Shown: in pieces, positions 1 to 7,694 of the stretch
How positions within the stretch are numbered: position 1 is the stretch's first letter
Layout of the letters: every line of letters begins with the position of its first letter
From: Gammaproteobacteria bacterium
GTDB lineage: Bacteria; Pseudomonadota; Gammaproteobacteria; Steroidobacterales; XN24
Length of the DNA stretch: 64,000 nucleotides
Reading direction: 5' to 3'
Assembly (NCBI GenBank): GCA_029287575.1
Contig: JARFQW010000066.1
Coordinates: forward strand, 1-64,000
Notes under the pieces: generated by a model
What the model saw: the letters and a program-made list of their open reading frames with translations, nothing else
What the model was told of the DNA's origin: nothing
The model's database searches: none
Position numbers and translations under genes: made by a program

Positions 1-96
1 GGTCAGACGGTCGTGGGCGGGGGCTTACTCTGCGGCTCCCCCACCGTGGTTGTGCGTTATCTGCTCTATTTGTTCAACTTGGGGGGGGGGGGGTGG
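1..96. other. Probable contig-edge artefact with poly-G run
   Basis: The first ~96 bases contain an almost unbroken G tract around 80-101. They translate, in frame with the acyl-CoA dehydrogenase that follows, into residues unlike that family. Recognisable dehydrogenase sequence starts only at about base 97 (GAGATTLGY). Poly-G runs at a contig end are typical of two-colour sequencing artefacts, so I would not trust this stretch as genomic. Confidence 0.6.
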
Positions 97-993
97 GGGG
101 CGGGCGCCACCACCCTCGGCTATGCCGCCTACCTGCATGCCCTGGAGTATGCGCGCGAGCGCCCGCAAGGCCGGTTGCCAGGCAACAAGGATCCCCAGTC
201 CCCGCCGGTCATGCTCATCGAGCATGCGGACATCCGTCGACTGCTTCTCACCCAGAAGTGTTTCGTGGAGGGCGCCATGGCGCTCGTGCTGTATTGCGCC
301 CGGCTCGTTGACGAACGCAAGATCGCGGCGAGCGAGGCGCAGCGGAACGAGCTCACTTTGCTTCTGGAGATCCTCACGCCGATCGCCAAGTCCTGGCCGT
401 CGGAGTTCTGCCTGGAAGCCAACAAGCATGCCATCCAGGTGCTCGGCGGCTACGGGTACACACGTGACTACCCGGTGGAGCGCCTGTACCGGGACAACCG
501 GCTCAATGCGATCCACGAGGGGACCCACGGCATCCAGGCCCTGGATCTGTTGGGGCGAAAAGTGTTCATGGACAACGGCGCCGCCCTGCACGTGCTGATG
601 GGCCGGGTCGCCGCGACGCTGGCCCATGCCGGGCGGCATGCCGAACTCGCCGATGAGGTTGCCGGCCTTCGTACGGCTCTCGACGCAGCGGGCCGCGCGA
701 CCCGCGCTGTCGGCGGCGCGCTTGGCGATGGCGAGCTGCAGCGCGGCCTGGCCAACGCGTCGGTATACCTGGACATGCTGGGCCACGTCGTGATCGGCTG
801 GCTCTGGCTTGAACAGGCTCGCGTTGCCCTCGAGGCGGGCAACCGGGCCGGACCGGATGAGGACTTCTACGCTGGCAAACTCGCTGCCTGCCGTTTCTTC
901 TACCGCTATGAACTGCCGAAGGTGGAGGCCCAGTCGGCGCTGGTCGCAAGCCTCGACGACACCGTGCTGAAGGTTCGCGAGGCCGGTTTCTAA
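97..993 (+). CDS. Acyl-CoA dehydrogenase, C-terminal part (5' truncated)
   Basis: This is the C-terminal half of an FAD-dependent acyl-CoA dehydrogenase, which makes the alpha,beta double bond in acyl-CoA thioesters. Visible family signatures are YARERPQGR, the helical run ending HADIRRLLLTQK, the segment LGGYGYTRDYPVERLYRDNR and the IHEGTHGIQALDLLGRK block. The tail beyond that block (about residues 190-300) resembles the extra C-terminal domain of the DmdC/AcdA-type dehydrogenases, which are longer than short-chain enzymes. The N-terminal half, with most of the FAD site, lies off the contig; an open frame continues upstream but reads as artefact. The substrate cannot be inferred from this fragment. 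Confidence 0.88.
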   Translation, partial: GAGATTLGYAAYLHALEYARERPQGRLPGNKDPQSPPVMLIEHADIRRLLLTQKCFVEGAMALVLYCARLVDERKIAASEAQRNELTLLLEILTPIAKSWPSEFCLEANKHAIQVLGGYGYTRDYPVERLYRDNRLNAIHEGTHGIQALDLLGRKVFMDNGAALHVLMGRVAATLAHAGRHAELADEVAGLRTALDAAGRATRAVGGALGDGELQRGLANASVYLDMLGHVVIGWLWLEQARVALEAGNRAGPDEDFYAGKLAACRFFYRYELPKVEAQSALVASLDDTVLKVREAGF

Positions 994-1058
994 AACCCCC
1001 GGACGAGGGTGCCGCGATCGCATGCTAGACTCGCGGCGTTTGCATCCTGGGGAGTGGA

Positions 1059-3299
1059 TTGAAGAACCTGTTCGCCGAGCTGCGCCGCCGGAACGTGGTC
1101 CGCGTGGCGGCATTCTATGTCGTTGCGTCGTGGCTGATCCTGCAGGTGGCCGACGTCCTGTTCGGCCTGCTCAGCGTGCCGGACTGGAGTCTGCGTTTCG
1201 TCCTCGGGCTGCTCTTGCTCGGATTTCCCGTCGCGCTGATTTTTTCCTGGGTTTACGAGATCACCCCGGACGGGCTCAAGCGGGAGCGTGACCTGGATCG
1301 CAGCGACACCGCCAGCCGGGCGTCAGGGAAGAAACTCGACGCCGTCACGATCGCCCTGCTTGTGGTGACAATAGGACTTCTCGGCTGGGATCGTCTCACC
1401 CGGGAAACGGTGAGCCGCGACGTGACCCACGCAGACCAGCGAGGGCCGGCGGACGCGACGGAAAGCGCGCCCGCGCCGTCGAAGACACAGCCGGATCTTT
1501 CCATCGCGGTGTTGCCGTTCGCCAACATGTCGGACGATGCGTCCAACGAGTATTTTTCCGACGGGCTTTCCGAGGAGCTGCTGAACCTGTTGGCGCAGGT
1601 GCCGGACTTCCGCGTCGCCGGCCGAACCTCCTCGTTCGCGTTCAAGGGCAAGAACGAGGATCTCCGGTCCATCGGCGAGAAACTCAGCGTCGCGCATATT
1701 CTCGAGGGCAGCGTGCGCCGCCAGGGGGATCGAATTCGGGTCACGGCTCAGCTGATCAGCGCCGAGGACGGGTACCATCTGTGGTCCGAGACCTACGACG
1801 ACGAACTCGAAGACGTCTTTGCCATTCAGGACGCGATTGCCCGATCCGTGGTCGAAGAACTCAAGACGACCCTGCTGCCGGCGGAGCGGGAGGCGATCGC
1901 ATCGTCGGCGACCCAGGACGTGGAGGCGTATCGTCACTACTTGAAAGGGCGTGCTCATGCGCGCACGCGAACGCCGGAATCCCTGGAACAGGCGCTGGCG
2001 GAGTTTCAGCAGGCCACCTTGATCGATCCGGACTTTGCGCCGCCTTATGCCGGCATGGCGGCCGCCTACGCCCTCATGGACAATTACGGATACCGCAGCC
2101 TCGTCGACACCGGTCCGGTGGCTGAACGGGCTATCGAGCGGGCGCTGGCGCTGGACCCGACCGCCAGCGACGCCTGGGCGGCGAAGGGCCTGTACCTGTC
2201 GCAGCGGGATGACCTCCAGCCCGACAAAGCGAACAGGGCGGCCGCGCAGGAGGCATTCCGGAAAGCGCTGGAGTTCAATCCCAGCAACGCGCATGCCTAT
2301 TTGTGGCTATCGACGCTGTTGCTACCCGACGACGAGGCCAGCCGGGAAGCGGAGAACAAGGCCTACGAACTGGACCCCCTCTCACCGATCATCGTGCATC
2401 GGCAGGCGGTGACCGCACTGGGTCGCGGCCTGAAGGACGAGGCCCGTGCCCGGGTGGAAGAACTCAAGACGGAAGCGCCGGAGTGGTTTCTGACCTACAT
2501 GCGGGAGGCGGATCTTGCCGCCCTGGATGGCCGGGGCGACCGTCGTGCGCTGGCGCTGGAGACGGCCCGATCGCTGAATCCCGACTACTGGGGATCGACC
2601 CTGAACCTCGCCAACCTGTATTTCGACTGGGGCATGAACGAGCGGGCGCTCGCCCTGCTGGACGAGGCGCCGAGTCCGCCGTTTCAGGCAGAGATGGTGC
2701 GAAACGTGGCCTGGCTGCGCGCGGAGATGGCGGTCGCGGGCGGCGAGCCGGCGGCGGCCCTCGCGGCGTATCTGAAAACCACCGAAGACTTGCCGCCGGA
2801 TCTGAATCGGGTCGCCGAGGCCGCGATGCTGGAAATTGCCGCCGGCGATCCGGCCGCCGCCGAACGGCGCATCCGGGGGGTCCCGGAGCTGGAGAATCCG
2901 ACAACCGCTGATCTGAATGGCCAAACCGGCTTTCCCGTTTATGCCCTGTCCGTTGCCATGCACCTTCAGGGCCGTGGCCAGGAAGCCGCTCCGCTGGTTA
3001 CGGGCCTGGAGCAACTGGTGGCGGAGCAGGTCGACGGCAACGGCGGCGGTGCCCAGATGATCATGATCCGCTCCTGGCTGCTCGCGCTGGAAGGCAGGCA
3101 AGCCGAGGCGGCCGAGTATTTTCGGCGCGCGCTGGACAAGGGGTATCGCGAGAACCGGAGCAGTCTGAATCTCGTGGCACCGCAGCTTCGGGACCTGGAT
3201 GAGGCTGACGCTCTGTTCGATGCCATGGACGCCCGAATCAGGGAGTCCGTCAGCCGCTATGAGGCACAGGCCGGGCGCGAGGCGCGGGCGGCGGTGTGA
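1059..3299 (+). CDS. Membrane-anchored FlgO/TPR repeat protein
   Basis: The protein has 746 residues. The N-terminus starts MKNLFAELRRRNVVRVAAFY and is followed by two closely spaced membrane helices (about 20-70) and a third near 95-112. Residues ~145-270 (SIAVLPFANMSDD, EELLNLLAQ, HILEGSVRRQGDRIRVTAQL) match the FlgO-like domain usually annotated in 'adenylate cyclase-like TPR' proteins, but no cyclase domain is present. The rest is tetratricopeptide repeats. The start is TTG at 1059, chosen because GGAG lies five bases upstream and the family begins at this point. The probable role is an envelope-associated scaffold or sensor; the true function is unknown. It stands alone and ends 17 bases from the convergent glycosyltransferase. 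Confidence 0.82.
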   Translation: MKNLFAELRRRNVVRVAAFYVVASWLILQVADVLFGLLSVPDWSLRFVLGLLLLGFPVALIFSWVYEITPDGLKRERDLDRSDTASRASGKKLDAVTIALLVVTIGLLGWDRLTRETVSRDVTHADQRGPADATESAPAPSKTQPDLSIAVLPFANMSDDASNEYFSDGLSEELLNLLAQVPDFRVAGRTSSFAFKGKNEDLRSIGEKLSVAHILEGSVRRQGDRIRVTAQLISAEDGYHLWSETYDDELEDVFAIQDAIARSVVEELKTTLLPAEREAIASSATQDVEAYRHYLKGRAHARTRTPESLEQALAEFQQATLIDPDFAPPYAGMAAAYALMDNYGYRSLVDTGPVAERAIERALALDPTASDAWAAKGLYLSQRDDLQPDKANRAAAQEAFRKALEFNPSNAHAYLWLSTLLLPDDEASREAENKAYELDPLSPIIVHRQAVTALGRGLKDEARARVEELKTEAPEWFLTYMREADLAALDGRGDRRALALETARSLNPDYWGSTLNLANLYFDWGMNERALALLDEAPSPPFQAEMVRNVAWLRAEMAVAGGEPAAALAAYLKTTEDLPPDLNRVAEAAMLEIAAGDPAAAERRIRGVPELENPTTADLNGQTGFPVYALSVAMHLQGRGQEAAPLVTGLEQLVAEQVDGNGGGAQMIMIRSWLLALEGRQAEAAEYFRRALDKGYRENRSSLNLVAPQLRDLDEADALFDAMDARIRESVSRYEAQAGREARAAV

Positions 3300-3316
3300 C
3301 CCGGCGGCGTTCGGGA

Positions 3317-4384
3317 TCAAGTGTCGGCGGCGGCGCGCGGCACGTCCGGGGCGCTGTCTGAGGACCGTCCTGCCTCCCGGTCCCGCCTGACTGCCGCCAG
3401 CGAGCCATGGCCGTCGTATCTCGCGGCGCGGCCGGGGTCGAAACGATCGACGAAATACAGCGGCCTGCGCTTGACTTCATTGAAGGTCCGGCCCAGGTAT
3501 TCGCCAATGACGCCCAGGGCAATGAGCTGTATCCCGCCCAGAAACAGGATGACGACCATCAGGCTGGCGTAGCCCGGCACATCCCTGCCCAGTATCAGCG
3601 TCCGGGCAATGATCACCAGGCCGTACATGAACGAGCCGGCGGCCGTGGCAAGGCCGACATAGCTGGCCAGTTTCAGCGGGGCTGCGGTGAACGACGTGAT
3701 GCCCTCCACCGCGAAGTTCCACAAGCGCCAGTACGTCCACTTGCTTTCGCCCCCGGCGCGCGGTTCCCGGGTGTAGGGCACGGCCGTCTGCGGATAGCCT
3801 ACCCAGGTGTAAAGGCCCTTCATGAAGCGATGCTGCTCCCGCAGGGACACCAGCGCATCCACTGCACGGCGACTGAGCAGGCGGTAGTCGCCGGCCTGCG
3901 GCGGTATGCGGACCCGGCCCGTGCGCTGCATCAACCGGTAGAACCATCGCGCCGTGGTGCGTTTCGCCCAGCTGTCTGCCTGCCGGTCCGTTCGCTGGGC
4001 ATAGACGACATCGAATCCGTCCCGCCAGCGCTGCACGAGTTCGGGAATCAGCTCGGGCGGATCCTGCAGGTCCGCGTCCATGATGACCACCGCGTCTGCC
4101 TTGACGTGGTCCAGGCCGGCCGTGATGGCCGCCTCCTTGCCGAAGTTTCGGCTCAGTTCCAGGGTCCCTGCGCGCGGGTCCGTATCGCGGATCTCGGTCA
4201 GCACCGCCTGGCTGCCGTCCGTTGAGCCGTCGTCCACGAAGAGGATGGATGCGTTCAATTCCAGGCCATCCAGCACCGCGGCGAGGCGGCGGTGGAACGC
4301 CTCGAGCACGGCAGACTCGTCGTGTACCGGCACGACGACCGCAATCGACTCGGCTCCGATCTTATCCACGGCTCGGGTCCCCAA
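3317..4384 (-). CDS. GT2 glycosyltransferase, GtrB/DPM1 type
   Basis: A 355-residue family 2 glycosyltransferase that probably moves a sugar from a nucleotide donor to undecaprenyl phosphate at the cytoplasmic face. The GT-A fold motifs are clear: VVVPVHDES (17-25), VDDGSTDGS (50-58), the metal-binding DADLQDP (103-109) and QAGDYRLLSR (163-172). Two C-terminal membrane helices (about 240-262 and 272-296) fit the GtrB/ArnC/DPM1 topology. Its start lies inside the end of the upstream gtrA-like gene (23-base overlap), which argues for translational coupling and a shared job: making a lipid-linked sugar for O-antigen, glycan or protein modification. The sugar is not predictable. Confidence 0.9.
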   Translation of the reverse strand: MGTRAVDKIGAESIAVVVPVHDESAVLEAFHRRLAAVLDGLELNASILFVDDGSTDGSQAVLTEIRDTDPRAGTLELSRNFGKEAAITAGLDHVKADAVVIMDADLQDPPELIPELVQRWRDGFDVVYAQRTDRQADSWAKRTTARWFYRLMQRTGRVRIPPQAGDYRLLSRRAVDALVSLREQHRFMKGLYTWVGYPQTAVPYTREPRAGGESKWTYWRLWNFAVEGITSFTAAPLKLASYVGLATAAGSFMYGLVIIARTLILGRDVPGYASLMVVILFLGGIQLIALGVIGEYLGRTFNEVKRRPLYFVDRFDPGRAARYDGHGSLAAVRRDREAGRSSDSAPDVPRAAADT

Positions 4385-4853
4385 AAGTCCAGTGACGGTT
4401 GGCGGCGAAGTTCCAGACGAGAACGATACCGGTGGCCACGACCTGGGCCAGAAGGTAATGGATTCCGAGCGGCCCGGACAGCAGGGCCATGATGCCAGCG
4501 TTCAGAACGAGCCCCGCGAGGGCGACGAGCAGAAAGCGGGGGAGTCCGCGCATATGGGGCACGCCGCTTTTGAACGTGAACTGGCGGTTGCCCGCATATC
4601 CGACGAGCGCGCCGGCGATCGAGCCCAGCACGGTCGCGGGCACGGGTCGGGCACCGGCAGCCTCGACCAGGCCGATCAGCAACGCATAGTGAACGGCTGT
4701 CGCCGCGGCGCCGACCAGAACAAAGCGGGCGAACTGGCCGCCCGCGGCACCCCCGCCCCTGTGGGCTGAAGAAAAATCTCCGCCACGCCAGGAACCGGTT
4801 CCCGCCGGGGCCGGGTCCGGACCGGTTTTCCGCTGATCATCGATACGTCCCAT
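4362..4853 (-). CDS. GtrA-like membrane protein
   Basis: A 163-residue protein with a poorly conserved N-terminus of about 40 residues followed by four hydrophobic helices. Between helices 2 and 3 it carries the loop YAGNRQFTFKS, and it ends WNFAANRHWTF; both are typical GtrA signatures. GtrA family members are thought to help flip or handle undecaprenyl-phosphate-linked sugars. It overlaps the downstream GtrB-type transferase, its usual partner. The family is generally 120-140 residues, so a start some 35 codons further in is possible. Confidence 0.88.
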   Translation of the reverse strand: MGRIDDQRKTGPDPAPAGTGSWRGGDFSSAHRGGGAAGGQFARFVLVGAAATAVHYALLIGLVEAAGARPVPATVLGSIAGALVGYAGNRQFTFKSGVPHMRGLPRFLLVALAGLVLNAGIMALLSGPLGIHYLLAQVVATGIVLVWNFAANRHWTFGDPSRG

Positions 4854-4951
4854 AGGTCGCTATACTGCCCGCTTTGTGTCCCCGGCGCTCCTCCCGACTG
4901 ATGCACGGCGTTCCGTTCTCCTCCGGCTGCTCCCCATCCGGCAGTACCCGC

Positions 4952-7060
4952 ATGCGAGGCACCCCCCCCGGGCGCGCCCGCCGCGTATTCGCGTGCGCCC
5001 GGACTTGCCTGGGCACGCTCCTGTGCGCCGGTCTGGCGCTCGCCGACAATGCGCCCGATGCGGGCGGCGGCTATGCGCTGGACACGGTGCAGGTCACCGG
5101 CTCCCGGCGGCTGGAGACCGTATTCGACGCGTCGTCCGCCGTGACCGTCCTGACCGGGGACCAGGTCAGGCAGGCAATGCCGCAGACGCTCCCGGAGGCC
5201 CTGCGCGCGCGAACCGGGACGTATTTCCAGCAGACCACGCCAGGCCAGGGCACGGTTATTCTGCGGGGTCTGAAGGGGTCACAGGTCCTTCATCTGGTCG
5301 ATGGCATGCGATTGAACAACGCCTTCTTCCGCAGCGCGCCCAATCAGTATCTCGCCCTTGTCGACCCCTACAATGTCGCTGCCCTCGAGGTGATTCGCGG
5401 ACCGTCGTCGACCCTGTACGGCGGTGACGCCATGGGAGGCGTGGTCCAGGTCCTCACCCCCGAACCGGTTCCCGGGGAAGCATCGGGGGTGACCGCGGTC
5501 GAGAGTCTGGCGCTGGCCGGCACCGCCGACCAGGCTCGTGTCGGCCGATTTTCCGTGACCGGCGGCGGGCCACGGATCGCGGCGTCCACCGGGTTCACCT
5601 ACCAGGAGTACGGGCACAGAAAAACCGGCGACGGCGACCGTGTCGTGCCCAGCGATTACCGCTCCCGTGCGTACGACGCGAAAGGCGTCGCCGACCTGGG
5701 CCAGGGCGCTGACCTGATGTTGTCGGCCCAGTACTCGGAGCAGCCGAACACCCCACGGGTGGACGAACTGGTGCCCGGTTTCGGCCAAACCGAACCGGCC
5801 TCCGAGGAGTTTGCCTTTCACCCGAACAGCCGGCGCTTCTACCATGCCCGGCTGAGAATGCCCGGGCCGGTGCGGGGTATAGACCGGCTGACCGTGCATG
5901 CAGCCCGGCAGGTCATCGTGGATGACCGTCGAACCCGGGATACCGGCAGCACGGACCGGAATCTCGAGGACAACGAGAGCGATCTGCGGGGCATTACGCT
6001 GCAGGCGGACTCGTCGGTCGCCGACACCGTCCAGATTTCCTGGGGGCTGGAGTACTACACCGACGAGATCACCAGCCGGCGCCGCGTCGAGGACACCCGG
6101 ACCGGTGAAGTTCGGCGCGTTGCCAGCCGCTTTCCCGACGGCTCCAGCCTCGACAGCACCGCGCTCTTTGTCGCCGGCGATGCATGGATCGGCGATGTCC
6201 TGCGGGTATCTGGCGGGCTGCGCTACAGCCGCTTCGATATCGATATCGAGGCGACGGACAGTGCGCCCGGAACGGCGCTGGAACCCGACGACGTCACCGG
6301 CAACATCGGCTTGTGGATCGGCCTTGGCCCCGGCCTCGCTCTGGTGACCAATGCCGGACGGGGATTTCGGCCGCCGAATATCTTCGACCTCGGCACCCTG
6401 GGGCCCCGCCCGGGCAACCGCTTCAACGTGGCCAATGACGACCTGGATCCGGAGAGCGTTTACAGCGTGGATGCCGGACTCAAGCTGGACCATGGGCCAT
6501 GGCAGGCGGAAGCGTTCGCCTACTACAGCCGCTATGAAGATCGCATTGAATCGGTCCCGACCGGCGAGGTTACCGCGGACGGTCGCATCGTCGTGCGCTC
6601 GGAAAACATCGGCGAGGTGACGCTCTACGGCCTCGAGACGGGCGCCCGCTACGTGCCGAACGAGCGCTGGGAGGCTTACGGCGTGCTGAACTGGACACGG
6701 GGGGAGGACGATCTCCCGGGCGGTGGTGACCAGCCGGCGGACCGGATACCGCCGCTGAACGGCCGCGCAGGGCTTCTGGTCCGGCCGTGGCCGGATGTGG
6801 AGGTGGATGGATTCGCCCTGTTCGCCGCCGAGCAGGATCGCCTGAGCGACCGGGATGCCGGCGACCCCCGGATCGATCCCGACGGCACGCCGGGATGGGC
6901 CACGTGGAACCTGCGCACCGCCTGGCGCGCCCGCGCCGGGCTCGAACTGGAGCTGTTGCTTGAGAACCTGCTGGACAAGCGCTATCGGGAGCACGGATCC
7001 GGAATCGATGCGCGCGGCTTCAACGGTGTTCTGAGCGTTCGCTGGAACCTGCAGCCCTAG
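4952..7060 (+). CDS. TonB-dependent outer-membrane receptor
   Basis: An outer-membrane gated barrel for uptake of a scarce ligand, energised by TonB/ExbBD. I start at 4952 because that gives a clean signal peptide (MRGTPPGRARR... LCAGLALA) and a 702-residue protein; upstream in-frame starts add implausible sequence. After the signal come a TonB-box-like DTVQVTGSR (44-52), a plug domain with LVDGMRLNN and VIRGPSSTLYGGDAMGG, and a long beta-barrel. The barrel contains FRPPN, similar to the FRAP motif of haem/haemoglobin receptors, and ends YREHGSGI...LSVRWNLQP. Haem or a ferric chelate is therefore a plausible ligand, but I see no Fur box upstream. TATACT at 4861 could be a -10 element. Confidence 0.87.
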   Translation: MRGTPPGRARRVFACARTCLGTLLCAGLALADNAPDAGGGYALDTVQVTGSRRLETVFDASSAVTVLTGDQVRQAMPQTLPEALRARTGTYFQQTTPGQGTVILRGLKGSQVLHLVDGMRLNNAFFRSAPNQYLALVDPYNVAALEVIRGPSSTLYGGDAMGGVVQVLTPEPVPGEASGVTAVESLALAGTADQARVGRFSVTGGGPRIAASTGFTYQEYGHRKTGDGDRVVPSDYRSRAYDAKGVADLGQGADLMLSAQYSEQPNTPRVDELVPGFGQTEPASEEFAFHPNSRRFYHARLRMPGPVRGIDRLTVHAARQVIVDDRRTRDTGSTDRNLEDNESDLRGITLQADSSVADTVQISWGLEYYTDEITSRRRVEDTRTGEVRRVASRFPDGSSLDSTALFVAGDAWIGDVLRVSGGLRYSRFDIDIEATDSAPGTALEPDDVTGNIGLWIGLGPGLALVTNAGRGFRPPNIFDLGTLGPRPGNRFNVANDDLDPESVYSVDAGLKLDHGPWQAEAFAYYSRYEDRIESVPTGEVTADGRIVVRSENIGEVTLYGLETGARYVPNERWEAYGVLNWTRGEDDLPGGGDQPADRIPPLNGRAGLLVRPWPDVEVDGFALFAAEQDRLSDRDAGDPRIDPDGTPGWATWNLRTAWRARAGLELELLLENLLDKRYREHGSGIDARGFNGVLSVRWNLQP

Positions 7061-7159
7061 CAAGGCCCCGGGCGTCATGGCGATTTCGTCCGCGGCTGCT
7101 ACTTTTGTTTCGAGGCGTGTTCCTGCGCCGATTTACGATGCCAACAACGAGGGCTCTCC

Positions 7160-7543
7160 ATGACGACACCCAAAGACAAAAGCCTGCTCGATAAAGCTAA
7201 AGATCTTGCCGAAGACCTTGCCGAGACGGCGAGCGACCTGGGCGAGACGGCCTGGGAAAAAACCAAGGACGCGAGTCGCCTGGCCGGTGACGCGACGACC
7301 GGCGCGGCGGATGCGACTTGGGAAGCCAGCAAGGATGCCGCGGAAAAAACCGCGGAACTGGCGAAGGAAGCGACCGAAGCCAGCATCCAGGCGGGGGACA
7401 AGGGCTGGGATGCTGCCAAGGACGTAGCCCGCAAGGCCGCCGAAATGAGCAAGGACGCCGGCGAGGCAACGGTCGCGGCTTCGGACGAGGCCTGGGAGAA
7501 GACCAAGAAAATGGCCAAGGACGCGGCCGACAAGCTCAGCTGA
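7160..7543 (+). CDS. LEA-like amphipathic repeat protein
   Basis: A 127-residue, highly charged protein rich in Ala, Lys, Asp and Glu, with no cysteine, no signal peptide and no membrane segment. It is built from degenerate 11-residue helical repeats like group 3 late embryogenesis abundant proteins. Four copies of W-[ED]-x-x-K-[DK] fall at W32, W54, W83 and W112, spaced 22, 29 and 29 residues. Such proteins are usually disordered in solution and fold on drying or on membranes, protecting cells from desiccation, salt or freezing. That role is inferred from composition only. It is monocistronic, 99 bases after the TonB receptor. Confidence 0.75.
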   Translation: MTTPKDKSLLDKAKDLAEDLAETASDLGETAWEKTKDASRLAGDATTGAADATWEASKDAAEKTAELAKEATEASIQAGDKGWDAAKDVARKAAEMSKDAGEATVAASDEAWEKTKKMAKDAADKLS

Positions 7544-7605
7544 GCCGATCGGACGGGGTGTCGGAACCGGATTTACCGGTGAGCCGACGCCTCAGGGCGG
7601 ACATT

Positions 7606-7638
7606 CCGGGGCAGGGCGCGTCTGCGTCCCTGCCCCGG
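7606..7638. terminator. GC-rich hairpin between convergent genes
   Basis: An 11-bp perfect stem, CCGGGGCAGGG (7606-7616) with CCCTGCCCCGG (7628-7638), and an 11-base loop. It sits between the convergent LEA-like and TIR genes, where a shared terminator is expected. It lacks a T-tract on either side, so intrinsic termination is uncertain. Confidence 0.35.
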
Positions 7639-7694
7639 CTTCGTCTGGGCCGGCCATGCGGTCCATTGTCGCAAGGGGCGCCGGTCGGTCGCGA

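Noticed and set aside
25-1113. Long minus-strand frame opposite the acyl-CoA dehydrogenase
   Set aside because: It mirrors a real plus-strand gene in G+C-rich DNA and has no homology.
4861-4866. TATACT as a -10 for a leaderless TonB receptor
   Set aside because: Its +1 would fall at 4873, next to a TTG rather than an ATG; the receptor more likely has a leader of about 78 bases.
4874-4951. N-terminal extension of the TonB receptor
   Set aside because: It starts with TTG, lacks a ribosome-binding site and places unrelated residues ahead of a clean signal peptide.
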